A program made the position numbers and the translations under genes. Below are positions 42,246-52,205 of a DNA stretch of 64,000 nt, in pieces. Positions within the stretch are counted from its first letter, which is position 1, and each line of letters starts with the position of its first letter. The stretch is from Chitinophagaceae bacterium UBA7600 (GTDB lineage Bacteria > Bacteroidota > Bacteroidia > Chitinophagales > Chitinophagaceae), in assembly GCA_002478885.1 (NCBI GenBank), contig DLKC01000105.1, forward strand, positions 62,001 through 126,000. Direction: 5' to 3'. Below the pieces are notes generated by a model. The model saw nothing but the letters and a program-made list of their open reading frames with translations. It made no database searches and was not told the origin of the DNA.

Positions 42246-45200
42246 ATGAAAAAAACGAAACGATTAACGAGACTTGCCGCGAACCTGCTGTTGCTATTAT
42301 TGCTGGGTTATCATACTTCCTATGCCCAGGAGAAAAAAATTACAGGCAAGGTAATTTCTGATGCAGGTATTCCTTTAACGAGTGTAAGCATACAGGTTAA
42401 AGGCAAAGCCGGTGGCACTACCACGCTGGATAATGGCACTTACGCCATCACGGTTCCGGAATCTGCTACGCTGGTGTTTTCTTATGTGGGTTTTGTAAAA
42501 CAGGAGATTGACGTAAAAAACAAAACAACCATCGACGTGGTAATGATCGCTGAAAAGAACGAGCTGTCGCAGGTAGTGGTGATTGGCTACGGCACAGTAA
42601 AAAAGAGTGACCTTACGGGTTCTGTTGCTTCGGTAAAAGCCGATGAGCTAAAGGTGATACCAGCCACCAGTTTTGACCAGGCTTTGCAGGGAAGAGCCGC
42701 CGGTGTACAGGTTACACAGCTTTCGGGTAAACCGGGTGCCGAGACTTCTATAAGGATACGCGGAACAACTTCTATTAATGCCGGTAACGAGCCATTGTAT
42801 GTGATCGACGGGATGCTTATTACAAGTGATGGCGGGGACATGAATACCGGTGTAACACTCGGGCCACGCATTGGGCCTTTGGCAGCACTGAACCCCAACG
42901 ACATCGAATCAATCGAGATATTAAAAGATGCGTCTGCTACCGCGATTTATGGATCAAGAGGTGCAAATGGCGTAGTGATCATCACAACAAAAAGAGGAAA
43001 AGTGGGGAGCGACCTTGTAAGCTTCGATACATATTATGGCATGCAACAAATTGCTAACAAAGTGGACGTGCTTAACGCCGCACAGTTCGCTGACCTTGTT
43101 AACGATGCCAAGCTAAATGCTAACCAAACACCCGTTTATGTTAATCCGAAAAACCTCGGGGAGGGAACTGACTGGCAGGATGCGATCATGAGAAACGCAC
43201 CCATGGCCAACTACCAACTGACATTCTCCGGGGGCGATCAAAAGACAAAATATTCTGTTGCCGGCGCCTATTTTACACAGGATGGCATCATCAATAACTC
43301 CGATTTCAAACGCTATTCACTGCGCACAAATCTTGACAGGGAAATAAGTAAGAAACTGACCATAGGAACCAGTATGACCTTTGCAAAAGTTGCGTCAAAT
43401 GGTGTATTGACAAACGCCGGAACTATAGTACCGGGAGTTGTGACAGATGCGCTCTTGTTCAATCCCGTGTTGCCGATATATGATTCAACAGTAGTGGGCG
43501 GTTATACCTATGAGAACGATCGTGGCAAAGTATTGGGCAATCCTGTTGCCGAAGTTGACAAATACAATTCCTATACAACCTCATCCCGCTTTCTTGGCAA
43601 CATCTATGCGCGTTACAAAATAACCAATGATATAGAATTTAAAACAAGCTTTGGTATTGACGCCTTTAACCAGAAAGAAAACTCTTATGCGCCCTATTAT
43701 TTAAAAAGAGCACAGGCTAGCAAAGGCGAAGCTTCTGTTGGAACGGTGCAGGGTTCAACATGGTTGAACGAAAATACATTCACCTACAACAAACACTTTA
43801 AAAATGATCATTCATTAAGTGCTGTCGCCGGATTTACCGTTCAGCAATTCCAAAATGAAGGCCTGCTGGTATATGCATTCGATTTCCCCGATGACAGGAC
43901 CGGCTACCATGATCTATCCGCGGCATTAAATCCACAGAAACCATATAACTACGAATCAAAATGGAGCCTCGTTTCTTTCCTGGGCCGGGTAAACTATAAC
44001 ATAAAAGACAAATACCTGTTTACCCTGACAGGCAGGTCTGATGGTTCTTCAAAATTTGCGGAAGGCAACAAATATGGATTCTTTCCATCAGGCGCTTTTG
44101 CATGGCGTATCTCCAAGGAAAAATTCATGGACAATGTCAAAGACATTTCTGATCTGAAACTAAGATTGAGCTACGGTGTTATTGGCAACCAGGCTATAGC
44201 GCCATACCAGTCACTCGCGTTGGTTGGACCATACGGACAAGGCGTTTTCAACAGTTCACAGGGAAGTGAACCATACCAGGGTTATGAACCGCTCTCCTAT
44301 GTAAACAAAAACCTCAAATGGGAAAGCACCAAACAATTTGACCTGGGTGTTGACTTCGGCCTGTTCAAAAACAGGTTATTGTTCACCGGTGATTATTATA
44401 TTAAAAAGACCTTTGACCTTTTACTGTCAACGCCAATACCAACAACGGCGGGCTTTTATACTACCTTGCTTAACGTAGGCAACATCGTTAATAAAGGATA
44501 CGAATTTGATATCAGGTCTGTAAACACAACAGGTAAACTGCGATGGAATACATCATTAAACTTTTCTGTTAACAAGAATGACATCACCAACCTTAATACA
44601 ACAACAGATATTATTTTACCGGGTGGTATATTGTTAAGACAAGGATTACCTATCGGAACATTTTATGGCTATATATTCGACGGCATATTCCAGTCTGACG
44701 AAGAAGCGGCAAAAAGCCCGGTACTGGTCGGCCAGGAACCATCGTCACCAAACCCTGCATCTATCGCACGGGCCGGCGACAGGAAGTACAGGGATATAAA
44801 CGGAGATGGCAAAATAACTGCAGATGATCGCACCATTCTCGGTAGCGCGCAACCTGATTTTACCTGGGGATTAAACAACACCTTCTCCTACGGCAACTTC
44901 GATTTCAGTTTCTTCTTCCAGGGCTCTCAGGGAAATAAACTGGCCAACCTGAATTCATTCGATCTGCTTAACATGACAGGACAAAACAACGTACTCGCTG
45001 AAGCAGGGCTAAACAGGTGGGAACCCGAACATCCCGGCAACAAATATCCGCGTGCACTAGCCAGCGGCAGCCTCGATGTAGGCATATTCTCATCAGCAAT
45101 TGTAGAAGACGCGTCTTATGTCAGGCTTAAGAATGTAACACTTGCCTATCACCTGCCGGCAGCCTTTCTGAAAAAGGCAGGCATCAGCACTCTTAAGTTT

Positions 45201-45356
45201 TATGCAAGCGCAACCAACCTGCTTACGTTTACGAAATATACTGGTTACGATCCTGAAGCGAATACTTATGGGCAAAGCACAACGCTGATCGGTATTGACT
45301 ATGGCGGTTATCCGCAAACAAAGACGATCACGCTCGGACTAAATCTTGGATTCTAA
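42246..45356 (+). CDS. susC: SusC/RagA-type TonB-dependent outer-membrane transporter
   Basis: A 1036-residue protein with a signal peptide (about 1-27, ending SYAQ). A carboxypeptidase-regulatory-like domain spans about residues 30-105 (KKITGKVISDAGIPLTSVSI). The plug domain follows (VVVIGYGTVKKSDLTGSVASV, SIRIRGTTSINAGNEPLYVIDG, YGSRGANGVVIITTKRG), then the barrel. It imports glycan fragments together with the SusD lipoprotein whose gene starts 18 bases on. It is the first structural gene of the locus under the predicted GntR operator. Confidence 0.97.
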   Translation: MKKTKRLTRLAANLLLLLLLGYHTSYAQEKKITGKVISDAGIPLTSVSIQVKGKAGGTTTLDNGTYAITVPESATLVFSYVGFVKQEIDVKNKTTIDVVMIAEKNELSQVVVIGYGTVKKSDLTGSVASVKADELKVIPATSFDQALQGRAAGVQVTQLSGKPGAETSIRIRGTTSINAGNEPLYVIDGMLITSDGGDMNTGVTLGPRIGPLAALNPNDIESIEILKDASATAIYGSRGANGVVIITTKRGKVGSDLVSFDTYYGMQQIANKVDVLNAAQFADLVNDAKLNANQTPVYVNPKNLGEGTDWQDAIMRNAPMANYQLTFSGGDQKTKYSVAGAYFTQDGIINNSDFKRYSLRTNLDREISKKLTIGTSMTFAKVASNGVLTNAGTIVPGVVTDALLFNPVLPIYDSTVVGGYTYENDRGKVLGNPVAEVDKYNSYTTSSRFLGNIYARYKITNDIEFKTSFGIDAFNQKENSYAPYYLKRAQASKGEASVGTVQGSTWLNENTFTYNKHFKNDHSLSAVAGFTVQQFQNEGLLVYAFDFPDDRTGYHDLSAALNPQKPYNYESKWSLVSFLGRVNYNIKDKYLFTLTGRSDGSSKFAEGNKYGFFPSGAFAWRISKEKFMDNVKDISDLKLRLSYGVIGNQAIAPYQSLALVGPYGQGVFNSSQGSEPYQGYEPLSYVNKNLKWESTKQFDLGVDFGLFKNRLLFTGDYYIKKTFDLLLSTPIPTTAGFYTTLLNVGNIVNKGYEFDIRSVNTTGKLRWNTSLNFSVNKNDITNLNTTTDIILPGGILLRQGLPIGTFYGYIFDGIFQSDEEAAKSPVLVGQEPSSPNPASIARAGDRKYRDINGDGKITADDRTILGSAQPDFTWGLNNTFSYGNFDFSFFFQGSQGNKLANLNSFDLLNMTGQNNVLAEAGLNRWEPEHPGNKYPRALASGSLDVGIFSSAIVEDASYVRLKNVTLAYHLPAAFLKKAGISTLKFYASATNLLTFTKYTGYDPEANTYGQSTTLIGIDYGGYPQTKTITLGLNLGF

Positions 45357-45374
45357 TCATTGCAAACAAACATT

Positions 45375-46859
45375 ATGAAAAATTATTCAGCATACATCAA
45401 AGCATTGGCGCTTTCGGTTGTCTTAATGCTCAGTAACATATCCTGTAAAAAGTTCCTGACAGAAGATCCAAAAAATGTGATTGCTATTACCAATTACTAT
45501 AAAACGGCCAACGATGCCATCTCGGCTGTTAACTCCATTTACGGGTGGCTCAACTCCATCAGTTCTGGAACATTTGCAGGTGTTTACCTGAATGCATTCT
45601 GGGTAAATGCCGGTCTTGCTTCAGATGAAATGAGCAGCCAGGAAATATTCTCCCCTTACTGGGACCAGACCTCCAATTTTACTTATGGCCCAACCAACCA
45701 GGGGCTGCAGGAAATATGGTACACCCACTACAAAACAATTACCATCGCCAATATAGCGATCGAACGAATACCTTCCATTGACATGGACCCTGTGTTAAGA
45801 ACAAGGCTCGTTAATGAAGCAAAATTCTTAAGAGGCATGCTGTATTTCGATATGGTGCGCATGTTCGGCAACATTCCTTTATTGCTTCACGAAACAGAGC
45901 CGTTGACACCGCCCATAGCAACCGCCGACGACATTTACGCCCAAATCATCAGCGATCTTACCGATGCAGAAGGGTTGCCATTAAACTACCCCCCGGGCAA
46001 TGGCCGGGGTCGTGCTACAAGCGGCGCAGCAAAAGCACTGCTGGCAAAAGTTTATCTTACAAGAGGTGATTATGAAAACTGCGCCACAAAATGCAAAGAA
46101 GTAATCAACTCCGGTGAATACGCCTTATGGGACGATTTCGCCGATGTGTTCAAACTCTCCAGCCGCGGAGGCAAAGAAGCGATCTTTTCTGTTGGCTTCG
46201 GCGATGCGGGCGGAGCCATCATCTTCTGGGAAGTGGGCCAGTTTCTTGTAAGGCTCCTGCCTCCTGATCTTAGTGTGGAAGGCGTTGAAAACGCACAGGG
46301 CTGGCAGGTACCAACACAACAGTTATACGATAGTTACGACCCCAACGACAGGAGAAGGGAAGTAACTTTTATTACGGAGGTACACAATCCCGATGGCAGC
46401 ATTAAAATAATAAAACCATACATACAAAAATACTGGGATCGCGCTGCGGAGCCTAAAGGCAACGGCACGGCAAACGATTATCCTGTAATACGATATGCAG
46501 ACGTGCTGCTGATGTTAGCTGAAGCAAGCAACGAACTCGGCAATATGAGTGATGCGTACACATACATTAACATGGTGCGCAAGCGTGCACGTTTTGACGG
46601 TACTGTCGATCGCAACACTTTGCCCGACTATACCAACCTCAGCAAAGAGGCATTCCGTACAGCAGTGTTACAGGAAAGGCGCTGGGAGTTTGTGGCAGAA
46701 GGCCAGCGCTGGTTCGATCTTGTACGCACAAATACGTTGGAACAACTGGTACCGGTTGCAAAGCCAGGCATTACACCAGCAACAAAAAATTATCTGTTCC
46801 CGCTGCCACAGCGTGAAGTAGATCTTAACCCAAACCTGGTGCAAAACCCGGGTTATTAA
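45375..46859 (+). CDS. susD: SusD/RagB-type glycan-binding lipoprotein
   Basis: The frame opens at a TTG (45360), but the ATG at 45375 (MKNYSAYIKALALSVVLMLSNISCKKF) gives a signal peptide with lipobox NISC, and I use it (494 residues). The body matches RagB/SusD: FLTEDPKNVIAITNYYKTANDAISAVNSIY, AKFLRGMLYFDMVRMFGNIPLL, AKALLAKVYLTRGDYENC and the C-terminal VLQERRWEFVAEGQRWFDLVR. It binds glycan at the cell surface and closes the SusC channel. Confidence 0.97.
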   Translation: MKNYSAYIKALALSVVLMLSNISCKKFLTEDPKNVIAITNYYKTANDAISAVNSIYGWLNSISSGTFAGVYLNAFWVNAGLASDEMSSQEIFSPYWDQTSNFTYGPTNQGLQEIWYTHYKTITIANIAIERIPSIDMDPVLRTRLVNEAKFLRGMLYFDMVRMFGNIPLLLHETEPLTPPIATADDIYAQIISDLTDAEGLPLNYPPGNGRGRATSGAAKALLAKVYLTRGDYENCATKCKEVINSGEYALWDDFADVFKLSSRGGKEAIFSVGFGDAGGAIIFWEVGQFLVRLLPPDLSVEGVENAQGWQVPTQQLYDSYDPNDRRREVTFITEVHNPDGSIKIIKPYIQKYWDRAAEPKGNGTANDYPVIRYADVLLMLAEASNELGNMSDAYTYINMVRKRARFDGTVDRNTLPDYTNLSKEAFRTAVLQERRWEFVAEGQRWFDLVRTNTLEQLVPVAKPGITPATKNYLFPLPQREVDLNPNLVQNPGY

Positions 46860-46900
46860 AAAAGAGATTTTTTATGTGCCGGGCAAAAGAACAGGCATAA

Positions 46901-46931
46901 GGCTTTTGTTGCGTCGCACACTTGTGCTGCA
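46901..46931 (-). repeat. Dispersed boundary repeat, reverse copy after susD
   Basis: GGCTTTTGTTGCGTCGCACA then CTTGTGCTGC, 42 bases after the susD stop. It is complementary (16 of 18 over the core) to the forward copy at 47016-47046, so the pair could form a long intergenic hairpin. Confidence 0.88.
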
Positions 46932-47015
46932 TGCCACAATGCCGCAACGTGAGTAGTCAGGCGACAACGGCAAATCTCAGTCGCACGATTCACGTTTGAC
47001 GAATGAAGTTCCGAA

Positions 47016-47046
47016 AGTACAAGTGAGTGACGCAACCGGCGATGAG
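47016..47046 (+). repeat. Dispersed boundary repeat, forward copy before the ROK gene
   Basis: AGTACAAGTGAGTGACGCAA then CCGGCGATGAG, 26 bases before the ROK start. Partner of the reverse copy at 46901-46931. Confidence 0.88.
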
Positions 47047-47072
47047 TAAAGAACAAAAAGTTGGTAAAAAAA

Positions 47073-48017
47073 ATGAACAATAAACCTTCCATAGCAATTG
47101 ACCTTGGCGGAACAAAAATAAAGACCGGCCTTGTGCAAAACGGTGAGGTGCTCTCTTCTTTCAGCATTGATTCGAACAATGAAAAAGGCCTGAGAGCTAA
47201 GCTCCCCGAACTCGAAGAAGGTATAAAAAAACTATTGCAGCAACACGGCTTAACAACGGCTGACGTAGCAGGTCTTGGTATGGCTACCCCGGGTGTTGTT
47301 GATTGCGTGGAAAAACGAATTCTCTCGATCGATAAAAAGTTTGGCGATGCACCCGGTATCGATCTCGTATCGTGGTGTAACGATGCACTGCATCTAAAGC
47401 TCACACTCGAGAACGACGCAAGAAGTGCATTGGTTGGCGAATGGCAATTTGGTGCGGCAAAGGGTTATGACAATGTTGTTTTGATGACGCTCGGAACAGG
47501 CGTTGGCAGTTCGGCAGTGATGGAAGGAAAACTACTGAGAGGCAAACATTTTTTAGGCGGTATTCTCGGCGGGCACACGGTGATCAATTATAAAGGAAGT
47601 TTGTGTAATTGTGGCAACATTGGTTGTGTGGAAACGGAAGCATCAACCTGGTGCATCGAAAAAAAAGTTCGTGCGCATGCTGATTTTGCAAAGAGTAGTT
47701 TGTCGAAAGAAGCGGTGATCGATTATGCAACCATCTTTCGCTGCGCGACAGAAGCTGATGCGTTAGCGCTCGAAATGAGAAATGACAGTATGGATGTTTG
47801 GTCAGCAGCAGCGATTAATTTAATTCATGCTTACGACCCGGAGATATTGGTTTTATCAGGTGGTATTATGGCAAGTGGTGGGCAGATCATTCCGCATCTG
47901 CAAAACAAAATAAATAAACATGCGTGGACGCCGTGGGGCAAAGTAAAAATAGAAGCGGCGGCTTTTATTAACTCCGCAGCATTGCTCGGTGTTGCTCATT
48001 TAGTTTCAAACGAATAA
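47073..48017 (+). CDS. ROK-family sugar kinase
   Basis: The frame can open at a TTG (47061), but the ATG at 47073 (MNNKPSIAIDLGGTKIKTG) gives the normal ROK start and 314 residues. The ATP-binding start IDLGGTKIKTG, the catalytic-region pattern ENDARSALVGEWQFGAAKG, GTGVGSS and the zinc-binding CNCGNIGCVE are all present. It is a catalytic kinase, not a repressor, because there is no N-terminal DNA-binding domain. It probably phosphorylates a hexose released by the locus; the isomerase-like gene begins 10 bases on. Confidence 0.93.
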   Translation: MNNKPSIAIDLGGTKIKTGLVQNGEVLSSFSIDSNNEKGLRAKLPELEEGIKKLLQQHGLTTADVAGLGMATPGVVDCVEKRILSIDKKFGDAPGIDLVSWCNDALHLKLTLENDARSALVGEWQFGAAKGYDNVVLMTLGTGVGSSAVMEGKLLRGKHFLGGILGGHTVINYKGSLCNCGNIGCVETEASTWCIEKKVRAHADFAKSSLSKEAVIDYATIFRCATEADALALEMRNDSMDVWSAAAINLIHAYDPEILVLSGGIMASGGQIIPHLQNKINKHAWTPWGKVKIEAAAFINSAALLGVAHLVSNE

Positions 48018-48027
48018 ACAAACCCAA

Positions 48028-49803
48028 GTGATAAAATCAAATTTTGATAAGACCCCTAAAGTTAAGATCAATGGCCATCATTGTCACGCAGGCTGGGATG
48101 CCATCGTCACTGAGCTTCTAACTGCAAGTGGTTCCGCAGCAGGCAGCAAAACAATAGTGGTTGAATGTTACCATGGAGTTTACGCCGAAGAAATATTAGC
48201 CGGGCTCGGCCGCTTGCTCAACCCTTCACTGGTGATTGAAACAAAAGCAGCTTTGCTTGAGGAGGCTTCTATTGCAGCAATGGTGCAGCCGTTTGTAACC
48301 GACGATCCGGTATTCGGGTATATTACCTCACTTGAGCTCGAAAATTATTTTGATGCAACAAAACTTACTGCGTTGCAACAAGAGATCAGCGATGTTAAAG
48401 AGGGAATTATTCTGGTCATTGGAACGGGCGCATCGCTGCTGTGTCCAGATCCGACATTGCTTATTTATGCAGACATGCCGAGATGGGAAATACAGTTACG
48501 TTTTAGAAAGAACAACATCAGCAACCTTGGCCGAACAAACAACAGTGCAACATTCGCTTATCAATACAAGCATGCTTACTTTGTTGACTGGCGTGTTTGC
48601 GACCGTCAAAAGAAAAGACTATTCAATCATTGGAATTATATTCTGGATACAACAAAAGAAGGCTCGCCTAAAATGATTGACGCTACTGCGTTCAAGGCAG
48701 TAATGCAGGTTGCGGTTTCAAGGCCGTTCCGTGTTGTTCCTTTCTTCGATCCCGGTCCCTGGGGTGGACAATGGTTAAAAGAAGTATGCGATCTCGACAG
48801 AACACAACAAAATTTTGCATGGGGTTTCGATTGCGTGCCCGAAGAAAACAGTATCCTCCTTTCTTTCGGCAACGAGGTAATGGAAATACCCTCACTAAAT
48901 ATTGTTTTCTTCCAACCTGAAAATTTGTTGGGCAAAGCAGTGTACAAAAGTTTCGGTGACGAATTCCCCATCCGTTTCGATTTTCTTGATACCATGGAAG
49001 GTGGCAACCTCAGTTTGCAGGTGCATCCGCTAAAAGAATATATCCGCGAAAAGTTTGGCATGAGTTACACGCAGGACGAGAGTTATTATTTCATGGATGC
49101 AAAAGAAGAAGCATTTGTATATCTCGGCCTGAAAGAAAACATTGTGCCCGAAACAATGCTGAACGAATTGCAGCATGCCCAATCAGACGGCGGCTTTTTT
49201 GAGGCGGAAAAATTTGTACAGAAATGGCATGTAAAAAAGCATGACCATGTATCAATCCCCGCCGGCACGGTGCATTGCTCCGGTGCGGATACCGTTGTCT
49301 TGGAGATAAGCGCAACACCATACATCTTTACTTTCAAATTATGGGATTGGGGCCGCATGGGCCTCGACGGCAAACCGCGCCCCATCTCGCTGGAACATGG
49401 CAAAAAAGTGATACAGTGGAACAGGACAAAACAGTGGACAGAAGACAACATCATTAACCAGGTAGAGCCGGTAGACAGCGGAGATGGATGGCGCGAAGAA
49501 AGAACAGGTCTCGACGACTATTCTTTTATTGAAACCCGCCGTCATTGGTTTACAAAAAAAGTAACACACAATACAAACGGAGTCGTAAACGTGTTAAACC
49601 TTGTTGAAGGCCGGGAGGCAATTGTTGAAAGCCCTTCTAACGCGTTTGAACCTTTTGTATTTCATTACGCTGAAACATTCATTGTACCAGCTGCAGTTGG
49701 CGAATACACCGTCAGGCCTTATGGCGAAAGCGAGGGGCATCAATGCGCTACAATGAAAGCATCCGTAAGAACAGAAAAACTGGTCGAAATCAATATAAAC
49801 TAA
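48028..49803 (+). CDS. Mannose-6-phosphate-isomerase-like protein with N-terminal extension
   Basis: A 591-residue protein that starts at GTG (no earlier in-frame ATG after the ROK stop; the 10-base gap suggests translational coupling). Residues about 230-590 match class I mannose-6-phosphate isomerase with metal ligands QVH (Q331, H333) and VHC (H416). The first 220 residues are an extra domain (GHHCHAGWDAIVTELL, IILVIGTGASLL, YADMPRWEIQLRFRKNNISNLG) reminiscent of a nucleoside-kinase-like fold but without a Walker A loop that I can see. The product would interconvert mannose-6-phosphate and fructose-6-phosphate after the ROK kinase. The extension's role is unknown. Confidence 0.85.
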   Translation: MIKSNFDKTPKVKINGHHCHAGWDAIVTELLTASGSAAGSKTIVVECYHGVYAEEILAGLGRLLNPSLVIETKAALLEEASIAAMVQPFVTDDPVFGYITSLELENYFDATKLTALQQEISDVKEGIILVIGTGASLLCPDPTLLIYADMPRWEIQLRFRKNNISNLGRTNNSATFAYQYKHAYFVDWRVCDRQKKRLFNHWNYILDTTKEGSPKMIDATAFKAVMQVAVSRPFRVVPFFDPGPWGGQWLKEVCDLDRTQQNFAWGFDCVPEENSILLSFGNEVMEIPSLNIVFFQPENLLGKAVYKSFGDEFPIRFDFLDTMEGGNLSLQVHPLKEYIREKFGMSYTQDESYYFMDAKEEAFVYLGLKENIVPETMLNELQHAQSDGGFFEAEKFVQKWHVKKHDHVSIPAGTVHCSGADTVVLEISATPYIFTFKLWDWGRMGLDGKPRPISLEHGKKVIQWNRTKQWTEDNIINQVEPVDSGDGWREERTGLDDYSFIETRRHWFTKKVTHNTNGVVNVLNLVEGREAIVESPSNAFEPFVFHYAETFIVPAAVGEYTVRPYGESEGHQCATMKASVRTEKLVEININ

Positions 49804-49809
49804 ATCAAA

Positions 49810-51201
49810 ATGCAGCAACAGCGAAACAACAGTTTCATTTATAAAGTAACACTTGTAGCAGCAGTAGGCGGCTTATTGTTTGGTTACGATACAGCGGTTA
49901 TTGCGGGAGCAATTGGCTTTATGCAAAAGTATTACAACCTCTCTCCTGCCATGATGGGCTGGGTTGCATCCTGTGCATTGCTTGGCTGCATTGTAGGCGC
50001 CATGTATGCCGGAACATTGAGCGATAAAATTGGTCGGAAAAAAGTATTAATGCTTTCGGGTATCTTATTTGCCATTTCATCTGTTGGCACATCGATGCCG
50101 CCCAATCTTACCTTTTTTGTGATCTTCCGGCTGATTGGCGGAATGGGCATTGGAATCGCCTCTATGCTGTCGCCAATGTACATTTCTGAAATGGCACCCG
50201 CCGATATTCGCGGCAAACTGATCTCTGTATTTCAGTTAGGTGTAGTGTTTGGTATACTCGTAATTTACTTCGTAAATGCGGGCATCGCAGGTATCTATGA
50301 CGAAGCATGGAATATTTCAACCGGGTGGAGATGGATGTTTGGCTCCGGCCTTATTCCTTCTGTTGTATTTATCCTGTTATTGCTGACTGTACCTGAAAGT
50401 CCGCGCTGGCTTGCCAAACAAAACAGGAATGAGGAAGCACTCAACATTCTCAGCAAGATAAACGGGGCAGCTAAAGCAAAGGAAGAATTACAAAATATCG
50501 ACAGCTCCCTGGCCGAAGAAACAGCCGTTTCACTGGGTGAATTGTTCAAACCCGGCTTAAAAAGAGCCATGGTTGTTGGCATAATGCTGTCCATTTTCTC
50601 ACAGGTAACCGGTATCAATGCCATAATGTATTATGCACCTGAAATTTTTAAATCAACAGGCGATGGTTCGGGTTCGGCTTTGTTGCAAACCATTGCCGTG
50701 GGTGTGGTAAACGTATTATTCACTTTTGTTGCCATAAAATATGTAGACAAACTGGGCCGGAAAAAGTTATTGTTGCGTGGAATCGCCGGCATGATGCTGT
50801 GTTTACTGATCGTCGGTAGTGCCTTTTATTTCGGCGCAGAGAAAGGCTATCTCGTGCTAATTGCGATCATGGCCTACATTGCCTTCTTCGCAATGTCGCT
50901 TGGCCCGCTAACATTCGTGGTGGTAGCAGAAATATTTCCAACGAAAGCACGCGGCACGGCAATGTCGGTAGCCATATTCGCGTTGTGGTCGGCAGTTTTT
51001 CTCGTGTCGCAATCGTTCCCGGTATTACTGGATGCCATCGGTAATGCATTTACATTCTGGATCTATATGTGCATGGCAATATTCGCCTTCGTATTTGTAT
51101 GGAAAATGGTGCCCGAAACAAAGGAAAAAACCCTGGAAGAAATAGAACACTACTGGCACCAGCACGAACAGAACAGGCAGGCGAAATTAAAGAGTGCGTA
51201 G
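49810..51201 (+). CDS. MFS sugar porter
   Basis: A 463-residue inner-membrane protein with 12 predicted helices and all sugar-porter signatures: GYDTAVIAGA in helix 1, DKIGRKKVL after helix 2, ESPRWL before the central loop, DKLGRKKLLLRG after helix 8, PTKARGTA and the terminal PETKEKTLEEIE. It would bring the released monosaccharide into the cytoplasm, most likely by proton symport. It begins 6 bases after the isomerase-like gene, so ROK, isomerase and porter form one operon. Confidence 0.96.
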   Translation: MQQQRNNSFIYKVTLVAAVGGLLFGYDTAVIAGAIGFMQKYYNLSPAMMGWVASCALLGCIVGAMYAGTLSDKIGRKKVLMLSGILFAISSVGTSMPPNLTFFVIFRLIGGMGIGIASMLSPMYISEMAPADIRGKLISVFQLGVVFGILVIYFVNAGIAGIYDEAWNISTGWRWMFGSGLIPSVVFILLLLTVPESPRWLAKQNRNEEALNILSKINGAAKAKEELQNIDSSLAEETAVSLGELFKPGLKRAMVVGIMLSIFSQVTGINAIMYYAPEIFKSTGDGSGSALLQTIAVGVVNVLFTFVAIKYVDKLGRKKLLLRGIAGMMLCLLIVGSAFYFGAEKGYLVLIAIMAYIAFFAMSLGPLTFVVVAEIFPTKARGTAMSVAIFALWSAVFLVSQSFPVLLDAIGNAFTFWIYMCMAIFAFVFVWKMVPETKEKTLEEIEHYWHQHEQNRQAKLKSA

Positions 51202-51213
51202 ATTTTTTTTGGG

Positions 51214-51225
51214 GGGGCCGGCCCC
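51214..51225. other. GC-only palindrome GGGGCCGGCCCC
   Basis: A perfect 12-bp palindrome preceded by eight T and extra G residues, 13 bases after the porter stop. The T tract is on the wrong side for a plus-strand terminator. Confidence 0.6.
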
Positions 51226-51235
51226 AGTACATATG

Positions 51236-51265
51236 GCATCGGCTCTTGCGTCGCACACTTCGGCA
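51236..51265 (-). repeat. Dispersed boundary repeat, reverse copy after the MFS gene
   Basis: GGCATCGGCTCTTGCGTCGC then ACACTTCGGC, 35 bases after the stop at 51201. With the forward copy at 52206 it encloses the single lipoprotein gene at 51388. Confidence 0.82.
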
Positions 51266-51387
51266 TACTGAAATATGCAGAGCAGTAAAAAACAACTTTT
51301 TAACTATTTTCTTCATAGAAGCTATCGATAACAAACATTATTTTCATAACCATTTCAAACTCTCCTTCAGGAGTTGGGGGATTATAT

Positions 51388-52185
51388 ATGAAACGACTAA
51401 ATGCCATCTTATTCCCGTTGCTGATTATCGGCGCTATGGGTATTAACTCGTGCAAGAAGGACAACCCGGATGTTGACAAGCCGGTGCTTACACTCAAACC
51501 CGATAACGTAAGCGGTAAGTCAGGCTTCAATGTGAACACTGTATTGTCTGGAGCAGTGCCCAACGGTGTACAGAATTTTTATATATCAAAGACTGTGAAC
51601 CTTCAACCCGACTCATCATGGGGTACCAACGGCACACTTAAAATAACCGATATTGCAGCAGGTACAACCAGCCTTAATTATGGTTTTGTGTATACACTCA
51701 AAGATGAGGAGGTGGATAAACTGGTTGGCTTTAATTACCGCATCGAAGACAGCAAAGGCAAAGCCGCTGAAAAAGACCTTACGGTTAACACCATCGCATC
51801 AGGTGCACAAATCATCGCGTCGCATCCGTGGAAGATCATTTCGGTTATCTGGGAAACAGATGATCCGCCAAGTGAGAACATTCAGGACTGCGCGAAAGAC
51901 GATACATGGACCTATCGCCGCGACAGCACTATAGGCATCAACTATGGCGCGTCTGGCTGCCTCTTCGATGGGTTCAATATTTTTGACAAATGGACACTCA
52001 GCGAAGATGAAAAAACATTCACCCGCACTTACCATTCTGTATTCGATGCAACAAAAGTTACTACCGAAGTCTATACGGTAAAAACACTTACGAAAGACAA
52101 AATGGTTATTGAAATAGCGCTTGACCTAACGGTTTTTGGTTTGGGTGACAATGAATTGTTTGAATACACTTATGTACCATACTGA
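51388..52185 (+). CDS. Surface lipoprotein of the carbohydrate locus
   Basis: A 265-residue protein with signal peptide and lipobox INSC (cysteine at about 22). Residues about 25-135 form an Ig-like or Big-type beta domain (KPVLTLKPDNVSGKSGFNVN). Residues about 145-265 have a lipocalin-like pattern (HPWKIISVIWETDD, WTLSEDEKTFTRTYH, MVIEIALDL) similar to lipocalin-like domains of many Bacteroidota surface lipoproteins. Its place next to SusCD suggests a glycan-binding role, which is inference. It is flanked on both sides by boundary repeats. Confidence 0.75.
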   Translation: MKRLNAILFPLLIIGAMGINSCKKDNPDVDKPVLTLKPDNVSGKSGFNVNTVLSGAVPNGVQNFYISKTVNLQPDSSWGTNGTLKITDIAAGTTSLNYGFVYTLKDEEVDKLVGFNYRIEDSKGKAAEKDLTVNTIASGAQIIASHPWKIISVIWETDDPPSENIQDCAKDDTWTYRRDSTIGINYGASGCLFDGFNIFDKWTLSEDEKTFTRTYHSVFDATKVTTEVYTVKTLTKDKMVIEIALDLTVFGLGDNELFEYTYVPY

Positions 52186-52205
52186 TATGACGATAAAGGA
52201 ACAGA

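Noticed and set aside
51214..51225. Terminator of the MFS gene
   Set aside because: The T tract precedes the GC palindrome on the plus strand, which is the wrong order for an intrinsic terminator in that direction.
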